Part shown: positions 46,180 to 56,684 of the stretch, piece by piece
Layout: every line of letters starts with the position of its first letter
How positions within the stretch are numbered: the first letter of the stretch is position 1
Assembly: GCA_028456385.1 (NCBI GenBank)
Contig: JALNQF010000191.1
Location: forward strand, 18,540-82,539
DNA from: Ophiosphaerella korrae
Lineage: Eukaryota > Ascomycota > Dothideomycetes > Pleosporales > Phaeosphaeriaceae
Length of the DNA stretch: 64,000 bases
Reading direction: 5' to 3'
The notes under the pieces: model-generated
The model's database searches: none
Seen by the model: the letters and a program-made list of their open reading frames with translations, nothing else
What the model was told of the DNA's origin: nothing
Made by a program: the position numbers and the translations under genes

Positions 46180-47277
46180 GACCAAGGTGACCAAACGACG
46201 AAGGATAGGTGTGGCAAATTGAAGGTATGAGTAGAAGATGAGGATTTGATGAATATGTTTGATTTAGGTCCACGAAAAGGGAGTCCATGGCAGTAATCAA
46301 CCTTGCTGTGAATAGCTGTGATGGCGCTAACGAGCCGGCGCGTTGGTCTCGCCCCTGTAGACGGCGTTCTGAGACCGCTTCGGTCTTCCCCCGCAAACTC
46401 GTTCAATAGATACAACAACGGGAATGCAGCCGATATCTCATGCCAACTCTAATAGGTTGTTTGACAATTCTGGCTACCATGCTAAGCAAACGTCTAATCA
46501 GATTCGCTTTTCTGGGTAAGGATGCACATACAGGCGTCTGATAGCCACCGAGCTACATTTACTTCAGCTGTGATGCAGTACAATATGCCTGATCATAGTT
46601 CGATATTTTAACACAACTGGTAATCAGTGCTCAACACGGACTATGATGTCATGTTCCAGAGGGCCGTCGACGAGGAACATGAGTATCATTTTTGACTGAT
46701 CATAAAGCACTTTGTATCCTACACCATGGTCATGATGAAGGCGAAGTAGAGGTCGTCGCTATTTACTGAGAGAACGTAACGTGTAGATTGACACGGGTAC
46801 CTTTTCGGGCTCGCGTGGGGTGTAGGCGATCGGATGCTGGACCGTAGCGCCTCGCGTAAACCTCAACTTCATCCGTAGTGCTTCGCCACTCGCGCCTCAG
46901 ACAGGTCATCTGCTATCGCTGCGAGTGTATTACGTTTGTCTCGCATTATCTGGTTGTCGTAGTCTGGGTGAAGATAGCGGTCATTCGCTTCTCAACCTCG
47001 GGGGTATCGAACGCAGAATAGAACTCCCTGACGGATTGCGATACCGGCTATGGTGGCTCGCATGCTCTTGCCTACTCTGCAGCTGCTTGAACCACGGAAA
47101 CCAACGGCTCTAATCCAATGCGATGGATGTCTGCGTTTATTCGATGACGTTCTCGGGTGGATGCCCGTCTCTGCAGAGAATGCCTGTCACGCGTCTTTAC
47201 AACGGCCTACTTGAATGGCACCACCCTGTGATTCTTCGCCATTGATGTGACTGGGTTTCCCTTCATAATTACGAGCT
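46180..47277. other. Shared upstream region of permease and P5C dehydrogenase
   Basis: A 1.1-kb stretch between divergent starts, expected to carry regulator sites for both genes. No ORF of interest. I could not name a binding site reliably. Confidence 0.45.
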
Positions 47278-49067
47278 ATGTCTACACTACGAACGCTTGC
47301 ACACCTTCCTCGAAGCATACGGCGTCACTTAGCGAGCCCGCAATGCAGAGTCCTCCAATCGCAGCTCCGCACTAAAGCGACAGTGCCGTTTAGGTTACCT
47401 GATGCGCGAAACGAACCAAATCCTACATACGAGAAGGGCTCACCAGAGCGTACGGGGCTGGAAGAGGCCTTGAAACGTCTGAAATCACAACTTCCTCTGA
47501 AAAGCGAAATCTTTTTCAACGGCGTGCCACAACAAGTGTCAAAATCATGGGACCAGCCATTACCTGCGGATCATGCAACTACGTTCACCAAATTTCCACT
47601 TGCCACCAAGGAGCAGGTCTCTATGGCGATCAAGTCAGCCTTAAAAGCAAAAAGATCTTGGGAAAATACGCCCTTTGTTGACCGTGCAGCCATTTTCCTC
47701 AAAGCTGCAGAACTCGTCGCAGGAAAATATCGATATGAATTGATTGCGGCGACCATGCTCGGCCAAGGCAAGAACATCTGGCAAAGCGAAGTTGATGCAG
47801 CTGCTGAGTTAGCTGATTTCTTCCGTCTCAATTGCAACTACGCGGCCGAAATTATGGAGAAGCAGCATGACCGCGGTACTAATGGCATGTGGACTCGTCT
47901 CGATTACCGCCCAGTAGAAGGTTTTGTCTACGCCATCTCGCCTTTCAACTTTACCGCGATTGGCGGTAATCTGATATCCGGCCCTGCACTCATGGGCAAC
48001 GTTGTGTTATGGAAGCCGTCGCCTTCGAATATCTACGCTAGCACTCTTGTCTATAAGATTCTGCTCGAAGCTGGTCTTCCTCCAGATGTTATACAGTTTG
48101 TTCCAGGCGACGCTGAAGGGATCAACGATATTGTGCTCAACCATCGCGAATTTGCTGGACTTAATTTTGTCGGTTCCTCGGGCGTGTTCCGCTCTTTAGC
48201 AGCTCGAATTGGCCAAGGCATCGGTAACCACACGTATCGTGAATTTCCTCGATTAGTGGGCGAGACCAGCGGAAAGAATTTCACGCTCATTCATCAAACC
48301 GCTGATATCCCCTCAGCTGTGAAGCACACCATCCGTGGCTCATTTGGGTATCAGGGCCAGAAATGTTCTGCGACTTCGCGCCTATATCTCCCCCAATCTC
48401 ATTCCAAGGAGTTCATTGATTCATTCCTTAAGGATGTAGGCGAGATCACCCAAGGAAACCCGCATGAAGATCTCTCTGCATTCATGGGCCCGGTCATTAA
48501 TCGTCGAGCGTTCGAGAAGATAAAGGCCGTTATCGATGAGAGTAATAAAGATACATCGCTCAAGCTTCTAGCTGGAGGCACCTACGATGATTCTAAGGGT
48601 TTCTATATCAAGCCAACCGTCTACCAATCCGATTCCCCCAACCACAAACTTTTCAACTACGAAATTTTCGGCCCTGTGCTCGCCATTCATGTCTATCCTG
48701 ACGCTGATTAGCACGATATATTGGAGAAGGTCGACCAAGCTGGTGGTAATTTTACCTTAACTGGATCAGTTTTTGCAAACTCACGTGCAGCTATCCGCGA
48801 AGCTGAAGACGCTCTGCGCTACTCCGCGGGCAATTTCTACATTAGTAAGTCATTCAGTGTATTCGATATAGATGTTACTAAAAGTCATGACCAGACTGCA
48901 AAACCACTGCTGCTCTTATTGGGCAACAGAGCTTCGGTGGTAGCCGTGCAAGTGGAACTAATGATAAAGCTAGGTCTTCCAACCCCATGTTCCGCTTCAC
49001 TAGTCCGCGCCTCCTTAAAGAGGAATTTATTCCAGCAACCGAGTATCTATACCCTAGCAATAAGTAG
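47278..49067 (+). pseudogene. prnC: Delta-1-pyrroline-5-carboxylate dehydrogenase with an in-frame TAG
   Basis: Exons 47278-48844 and 48895-49067 make a 579-codon frame with one TAG at codon 478 (48709-48711). The N-terminal 35 residues are a basic mitochondrial presequence. The aldehyde-dehydrogenase fold is complete: FVYAISPFNFTAIGGNL, VLWKPSP, catalytic E329 in VGETSGKNF and C363 in GYQGQKCSATSRLYLP, and EIFGPVLAIHVYPD just before the stop. After the TAG the same frame goes on with the conserved ILEKVDQAGGNF, GSVFANSRAAIREAEDALRYSAGNFYI, then through an intact intron to IGQQSFGGSRASGTNDKA and the usual end (FIPATEYLYPSN). Without read-through the product would lack about 100 C-terminal residues including the cofactor/oligomer region and be inactive. 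TAG can arise from CAG or TGG by the RIP-type change. Confidence 0.88.
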
Positions 49068-49950
49068 GCCGATAAAGTTGAGAGGAAAGGTTTGGGAGGG
49101 GCCACATAGTTACCTGTGATCAAAGACGCGACTTGCTAGCCACCATATTAAATTCAAGAAGCGATATAATGGAGTATTTGTGGACCTTGAAATAATAGAA
49201 GTAGGGAAAAAGGCTGAATAATGTGCTAGGGTTCTTATAAGATATTTTGAAACGAATCTCTCACATTGACAACATATTGAGGATAGTTATGTATTTCATC
49301 GCGGAGTGATTTCAAAAGTAAGCTAAGGCCACCTACTGCGAAGCGGGACGCACAATGTGGCGGGACACTTTTCCGGTCGAAAATCAAAATATCGCCCCTT
49401 AATTGAGGAATTAACTTCTTTGCATTGTCATACGGTTCTATAGCATCTATTTAATAGATACGATGGTTTATCACAGAGATCGTTACAGTGTGGTTGACGC
49501 TGTTGATTATCTCGTCAACGCTATAAGGTCTCCTCCCTTACTACAAGCCTGGGGATATCTTATGCAGGACAACGCCTCTATTCCCAAGGCAAAGGACACT
49601 CAATGTTGGTTTGAAGAGCACGGTATAGCAGATCGTTCATCTCGAAGCTTGAGCGCGGCAAATTACCTGGCTATATTTATACGCTCACCCCCAGACCCGG
49701 CTATGAAATAGGGATATTAGAAAAATATATAAATAATTCATCAACTGCAACTATAAAAACATGCCTAAGAATCATAAGAATCGTTCACCTTAAAGATGCA
49801 TAACCACACCTTTCCAGATCCAACATCGATGCCGATCGTCTTCCCCAACTCAGCTGAACATCTGGGCTGATACTCTGAGGGCAGCCACATAACGTTCTCT
49901 TTATTATATGTTATTCACACTCTATCCGAATTTACACCCACGCGTTGGTA
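49068..49950. other. Intergenic border zone with a small ORF
   Basis: A transition zone before the transposon block. It holds an 82-codon ATG ORF at 49463-49711 (MVYHRDRYSVVDAVDYLVNA..., later DTQCWFEEHGIAD) with coding look but no recognised family; it may be a transposon remnant. AT content rises here. Confidence 0.4.
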
Positions 49951-50187
49951 CAGTCACGGGACAAAAGTTCGGTTCGCGAAACGACGCGTCGATGCGCCCC
50001 TCATCAACACCCAACCCCCAAACAACTACCAAAATGCCACAACGCCGTCAATTTAGCCGGGAAATAAGTAGCAATGCAAGAATAGCCACCCGATTAACCC
50101 CAGAGCAACGCACAAGAATTATTACGAAGTTAGAGGCAGGGTGTGGCGCGAAAGAGTTGGCAGAAGAATTTCGCGTCACCCCTAAAT
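49951..50187 (+). mobile_element. 5' end of a Tc1/mariner-like DNA transposon
   Basis: Starts with CAGTCACGGGACAAAAGTT directly after a TA dinucleotide (49949-49950), the typical beginning of a Tc1/Pot-type terminal inverted repeat at its TA target. An ORF begins at 49992 (or 50034) and contains a helix-turn-helix: RLTPEQRTRIITKLEAG followed by GAKELAEEFRVTPKLL, as in the N-terminal DNA-binding domain of Tc1-like transposases. The ORF is cut at 50187 by the LTR of element A. The rest of the transposon, if present, must lie beyond the right end of the window. This piece is not RIP-mutated. Confidence 0.7.
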
Positions 50188-50614
50188 TGTTACGGGCCTC
50201 CTGTCGTCGACTACAGGTACCTGTCTGGGGGGTTGGTGGATTACGAGATGATAACAAAAGTTCGTGTTGGGATCTACAATAACTATGAACAATAGAAGAT
50301 GTTTCGCAACTGTCTTGTATTGGCGTTCCGTGGTCAAAGGATTGAATTGCCGATGCCATCCTAATGATGCGCATTCTACTGTCTATATACTAGATGTGAT
50401 CTGTGATCCGTGGTTGCTAAGATTGACGGATCGCGGATCACTCTGATCTGTGATCTGTTGGTGCCAAGGGTCGACAGATTACGGATCACCCTAGGTGTCC
50501 CAGTTATGTGTGGTTTCCTAATCTAGGTTATTACCCTGCTCATCCTATGCCTCGTCAGCACCTAAGTTAGGATTAATTGGTTCTATCTCGATTCCTTCTA
50601 TTATACCTATAACA
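50188..50614 (-). repeat. 3' LTR of Gypsy element A (nearly free of RIP)
   Basis: 427 bp bounded by TG...CA on either strand (TGTTACGG at 50188, CCTATAACA at 50606-50614). Read on the minus strand it aligns along its length with the LTRs of element B, for example the shared CAATCCTTTGACCACGGAACG-type block, but keeps CpA and TpG where B has TpA. It contains tandem copies of a GATCCG/GGATCA unit where B's LTR has its 54-bp tandem. Confidence 0.85.
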
Positions 50615-53600
50615 CTATCTCCTCCTCTAGGCGGGTCCTTGTTTATCTATCCTAGGGCTAGAGTTATTAATCTAGTTTCTTTGTTAATGTAGAGTTCTTT
50701 ATCTTCTCTTATACCTATTTTATCTACACGCTGTCGCTATCTTCTTACTAATTGTGTATTACGTAATAGTGTTGAAATGTTTCTTTACTCTTATTGCGCT
50801 TCTTCTAAATTAAACCCTAAGTCTCTTCCTTATATTATTTTTATAAATAATAGTAAGGCTTATAAGGCGTATATTTGTGTAAATATACGTAGTTCTTATA
50901 ACATGTCTAGTATTTCTCTTTCTAAGTATACGTTTATTATACTTATTCTTACATCTAGGCTTAATAATAATAGGGAAAGCTATTAACTAGACTTAAGAGA
51001 AATTACTATCTTAAATTGTAGAGGCTAAAGCTAAGCGTAAGCGTATCTAGGAGCTTACGTAAAGTAAGCTAGTAGAGAATTAAGCTCGTCTCTCTTGTCT
51101 TTATAAGATAAAGGCCTTAAATAATAAGAAATTAGCTAAATAGTTAGTAGCTCTAGAAGCTAAGCTAGACTTAGATAAGGCGTTTATTATAGTAGATTAT
51201 ATATTAGATATTTTTATTGTCTCTCTATCTATTGTTAGTAATATTAGTTCTTTTAGTTCTCTTAGTTTGCTACTAGGCGTTCTAGAGGGTTTTAATTTTA
51301 GAACTCTTCTAGTTTCTTAAGGTAATTAAGATTATCTTCTAGTTCTTATGTTTTTTCCTATAGTTGTCTTTTTTCGTTTATTCTTATCTATTCTACTAGA
51401 TAGTAGTTCCTACTATTATAGAACTAGTATACTAAGATTTCTTTAACTTCCTATTCTTCTTATTCTCTATACGTGTCTACTTTATATACTAGTAGTTCTA
51501 CGTTCTATAGTACTATCTTAAGTAGCGCTACGTAGAAGGTTAGGTATATCCTTATTTTATTTAGTAGCTTTAGTTTAAATATAACTAGTGTAATTTCCTT
51601 CTTAATTTTATATAGTCTTATCTTAATATAGTCTAATTTTAAACTAGGTTATTTACTCTTAATATTCTTTTATACTAACTATACTTTTTCTCTCTCTTTA
51701 AATTAAGGTCCTATTTTATATTTCTTATTATAGTACTTTACTATATAATTATATAAGAACTCTATATCCTATCTTAGTTAATTATATATATCCTTAAGTC
51801 TATTAGTAAAGTTTTCTTCTCTTAGAGACTAAGATATCTAATTTCTTAGTATCTAGTATATATTAGGTTTAAATCTATAGTTTATAAAAAAAAGTAATAC
51901 TTCTATTACTATATTCTTTGCGCTGTTATATACTAACTATACTATAGGTAGTAGCTATACCTAGTTGTTCTAGTTATAGTTAAAGTAGTATCTTAAGTAC
52001 TATTCTATTATTTAATTTATTTATTCTAATTATCTATCTATCTATAAGTAGTATACTGTAGATATTATATATCTAATTTCTAATTGCGCTATTATTATTC
52101 CCTATAATTTTAATATAAATCTTATATCTCTATCTATAATAATTTTATCTAGTAGTCTATATTAGCTAATTATAGTTCCTAGAACCTAGTATATAGTAAC
52201 TTCTATCCTACTTTTCTCTTTATATAGCCTAAAATATAAATATTTTATAAGTTTATTTACTATTATTAAGATTCTATTATATTTAACTCCTAATATTAAG
52301 TCTTTTAACTTTAGTAATTTTATAATAAAGTCTATTATAATAACTCTTTATAGTTATTCTAGTACTTCTATTAGTTATAGTATTCTATATAGTATGTATT
52401 TACTATACTTATTTCTCTAGTATTCTATATAGTCTTATAGTACTTCTATTACTAGTTATCTTACTTTTAGAATATAGTAGTTTTATAGTAACCTATTAAG
52501 GGTTTTATTAATTCCTTAATAACTATATACTAGTAATTTATAGAATTGTTATATAAATTCTCTTTAGATCTTTCTTAGGATATACGTTCTTCTATATACT
52601 TATACAATTCCTTTTTAGATTTTAAGTTTCTCTATTTCTTTAGGTACTTCTTACGTTACTTTCTAAATCTATTTGTCTAGCTTGCTACTTATTCTTTTAA
52701 GTGTTATAGCTATTTTTAGTATATTTAGGATTAGATATCCTTCTTTATTCTAGACTAGAACTATACTAGTTGTGTTTACTTCTTCTTATAAATCTAGTCT
52801 TCTACTAAGGGCGTCTATAAATTAGTTGTCTTTTTCTTTTATATATATAATTTCTATATTAAATATTAATAAGAATTCCTACTATCTTGTATATTATTAT
52901 AATAGTTCTTTATTTGTTATAAACTCTATAAGATTCTTATAGTCTATATAGACTTTTGTCTAATACTTTACTTCTTATAAATATACTTTCTATTATTTAA
53001 ATACTTTGTATATTACTAGTATTTCTTTATTATAAATTAGGTAGTTAAGCTCTATTAGCTTTATTTTCTTAGAGAAGTATTTAACTAAGTATTTTTTTTT
53101 AGTCTCTAAGTTTTCCTATATTAGTGCTATTCTATAGACTAAGTTAGATGCGTCTATTTTTACTATTACTAGTAGGTCTAGGTTGTATATTCTAATAACT
53201 AGGTTTTCTATAAACTTCTTCTTAATCTTATTAAATACTTTATTATATTTCTTAGTCTATTTAAATAGTATATCTTTCTTTATAAGTTTTGTAATTAGTT
53301 TTATATCTTTAGAGTATTTTACTATTAACTTTCTATAGAAGTTAGCTAGCCTATAAAATTATTATACCTCTTTTAGGTTTTTTAGTTTTAGCTATTTATT
53401 AATTAACTTAATCTTTTTTAAGTTAATTTTGATTTTTCCTAGTTCTATAATAAATCTAAGGAAGTCTATTTCTTTTGTGTAGAATTTGTATTTCCTTATT
53501 TTAAGGAATATTTTAGCTTTTACTAGTTCTTCTAGTACTTTATATATATATTATACGTGTTCTTCTTCTATTTCTAAGAATATAAGAATATTATCTAAGT

Positions 53601-56242
53601 ATATAAATATAAATATATCTAAGTACTTTCTTAGTACTATATTAATTCTTTCTTAGAATACTACTAGCGTATTTATTAAGCTAAAAGGTATAACTAAGTA
53701 CTTATATAATCTATACTATATCCTAAATACTATTTTCTATTTATTACCTTTTTTAATTCTAATCTAGTAGTAGGCGTTTTAAATATCTAGTTTTGTAAAG
53801 ATTTTTACTTTTTATAGCTTATCTTATATTACGTTAATTTATAGTAGTAAGTACCTATTTTTGTTTATAATTATATTAGTTTTTCTAAAATCTACGTAGA
53901 GTCTTTTATTACTTATCTCTTTTTTATTTATAAATATAAGTCTATATACTACTAAGGATTTAGACTCTTTTATCTATCTTTTTTTTATTACGTTTTAGAT
54001 AAACGCTTATTTAATTTTAGATTCTTCTTCTATTTTTTAGTAGACTAGGCTCTATCTTAAGTCTTTACCTTCTTTTAGTTCTATTACTAAATCCTATAGT
54101 TAATATTCTAGAAGGTAATCTTCTAGCTCTATAAGCTATTTTTCCTATTTCTTGTATTCTTTAGGGAATTCTCCTTTATAGGTACTTATATTAGCTTTTA
54201 ACGTATCCTTATTATAGCTAATTTCTTTTATTCTCTAATTAATATATAGGTTTGTTATCTATAACTATAGTATTCCTAGTATTATATCTTGTTTATTATT
54301 AATTATTATTATATCTATAATTATATTTTTGTTTATTATTCTTTTTAGTTTAAGTATAGAGAGAACTATCTTAAACCTAATAGGTTCTTAGAATAGTTTT
54401 CCTTTAATTATACTTAGTTGTTAGGAGTACTTCTTTATTATATAGTGTATTCCTTATATTTCTATAAACTTCTTAGATATAAAGTTTCTTATTACTTTAC
54501 TATTAATTATTAGTTATACTTTTCTTCTTTAGTATATACTTGTTTTTATAATATATAGGCTTTTTATACCTTCTAACTTTTCTTATTTTAGTATTTTTAT
54601 AAATTATCTATTTTTCTAAGGCTATAGGCCTATTTTAAGCTTATATTCCTTATATTTTAGATATTTATTGTATATATATTTATACTATAGTCCTCTTTAG
54701 ATATATTTCTTAGGTAGTTTTAGGCTAAGTTTTACTACTACGTATCTATTTTCTAGGATTATTTCCTAACCTTAGATATCTTCTACTAGAATTACTTTTA
54801 TATAGTTATAGCCTTTTCTTCTTATAAGCTATATATTATTATTTACTTTAGAGTTTCTATATATAATATAATTCTTATCTAAGTATACTAACTATAATAC
54901 TTTAAAGTATACTAAGTATCTTAGGTCTATTATTTTATTATCTCCTTTCTAGTATTTATTTTTTCTAGGTATCTCTATTATTAGGATATAGTATACTACT
55001 AGTACTCTTAGTATATAAGCTTTGTTAATCTATTATATTCTTCTTATAAAGTACTACTACTTTTTTTCTATAAGTATTCTTCTTACTATAACTATATATT
55101 ACTTTATCTATTCTTAAAATAGTATAAACTTTATTTCTTTAGGATTGTATTTTTTCTAGTCTTTATACGCTTCCTCTATACTTATAACTAGTAAGTATTT
55201 CTAAATAAACTTCTATTTTTTATTACATTCTTCTATATCTATTATTATATAGCTATTATAGCTATATATTATTAGCTAAGTATACTTTATTCTTCTTATA
55301 CTAACCTATTTTTTACTTTCTTATAGTCCTTTAGAAGAAGCTATAGTAGTCTCTTTATCTAGTACTAGTCCTTTAGCTTAGATTAATAGTACTAAGAGCT
55401 CTTCTCCTTCTAAGTCTTCTATTAGTAGGTTTATTACTTAGGCTATTTCTTTTAACTAAGCTTTTATTCTTTCTTTTATTACTACTACTCTATATCTCTA
55501 TTATAAGAAGTATCTTACTCTCTATTTACTAGAAAGATATATATAGTAGTTATCTTTATAATAAAAAGTCTAATAGAGTATTATATATTGTATTTCTTTA
55601 CTCCTAGCTACCTTCTCTTAAGGTTTAGCCTATACTTATAGTACTTCCTTCTTTTTCTTAGTTGTTTTTAACTAAGTTTTTTTCTTTAGGTCTTTACTTT
55701 TATAATCTTTTATAAAGTATCTTAGTTTTTTATATTTATAGTATACTATATCCCTCTTCTTTTATAATTAGTAGTTTTTTGCGTAGTAGCCTTTCTTACT
55801 ATAGTTAAAGTACGTAAAGTCTTTATTCTTTTTTTTTCTCTTATCTTTATTAGTATTAAGAATTATAAGGTCTCTTTTATCTTAGTTCTAGACGTAACTC
55901 CTATATTTATTTTTCTTCTATTCTTAAAGATTATTATTAATTTATATTACTTACTATTTTAAAGCTTTTAGTATCTATAGTTTCTCTATATAGATTATTT
56001 TATATTGTATTTTTAAGTTTAGTCTTTGTTTAAATTGTAATATTAAGGCTAACTTGTTCTATTCTATATTTTAGAATAGTTACTTAAATTATAATATATA
56101 CTTAGGAACACTCTAGTTTTATATAAGCTTTTCTAACTACTCTTTAGCTTATTAAGTAATATCTATATCTCTAAATACTACTCTTATTTATTTAGTAAAG
56201 TATTTATAACTTCTAAAAATAGCTCTTATTTTATCTTTCTAG
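50615..56242 (-). mobile_element. Body of RIP-mutated Gypsy/chromovirus element A (3' part)
   Basis: The reverse complement of this stretch follows the inside of element B almost base for base, from a gag position equal to about 57229 in B through pol to the 3' LTR. The RT signature (F-I-Y-L-D-N-I-L, with D changed to N) lies near 53576-53612. Reading frames are destroyed by TAG/TAA stops. CpA and TpG are rare and TpA abundant, as RIP produces. Mutation is weaker between 50615 and about 50800. Element A continues at 63268 after the inserted element B. Confidence 0.88.
56238..56242. repeat. Target-site duplication of element B (left copy)
   Basis: TCTAG, repeated at 63268-63272. Removing B and one copy restores a continuous element A that matches B's own gag region. 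Confidence 0.85.
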
Positions 56243-56684
56243 TATTACGGCTATAATAAGGGAAAGCTAATTTAAACTAATTAGCCCTACTATAGATAAC
56301 GACAACATATACAACCTATAGAGTAACAAACTTAACTAGGAAGCTAACTATAATAGGGACACGTAATAAATTCGTAATTTGCGATCTTAGTAAATACAAA
56401 GTATAAATTCGTGTACGTAATAAATTCGCGATTTGCGATCTTAGTAAATACAAAGTACGAAGCTAGCTAAAAAGTATAGGTATATAGTTAGTAGTAATGC
56501 GTATTATTAGGATAGTATTAGTAATTTAATCCTTTAACTATAGAACGCTAATACAAGATAGTTATAAAATATTTTCTATTATTTATAGTTATTGTAGATC
56601 TTAATATAAACTTTTACTATTACTTTATAATCTACTAACTCCTAATTAGGTATTAGGAAGTCGACCCTAGTAATACCTATTATA
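56243..56684 (+). repeat. 5' LTR of Gypsy element B
   Basis: 442 bp, TATTACGG...CTATTATA; the original TG...CA ends appear as TA...TA, as expected after RIP. It contains a 54-bp tandem (from 56361 and 56415, each starting ACGTAATAAATTCG). Its partner at 62826-63267 has exactly the same length. Confidence 0.92.

Noticed and set aside
48691..48711. A 21-bp GT...TAG 'intron' covering the stop in P5C dehydrogenase
   Set aside because: Far below the minimum intron size, and it would remove conserved residues before the stop.
50777..50986. 69-codon ORF in the RIP block
   Set aside because: It is antisense to the 3' non-coding end of element A and open only by chance in weakly mutated DNA.
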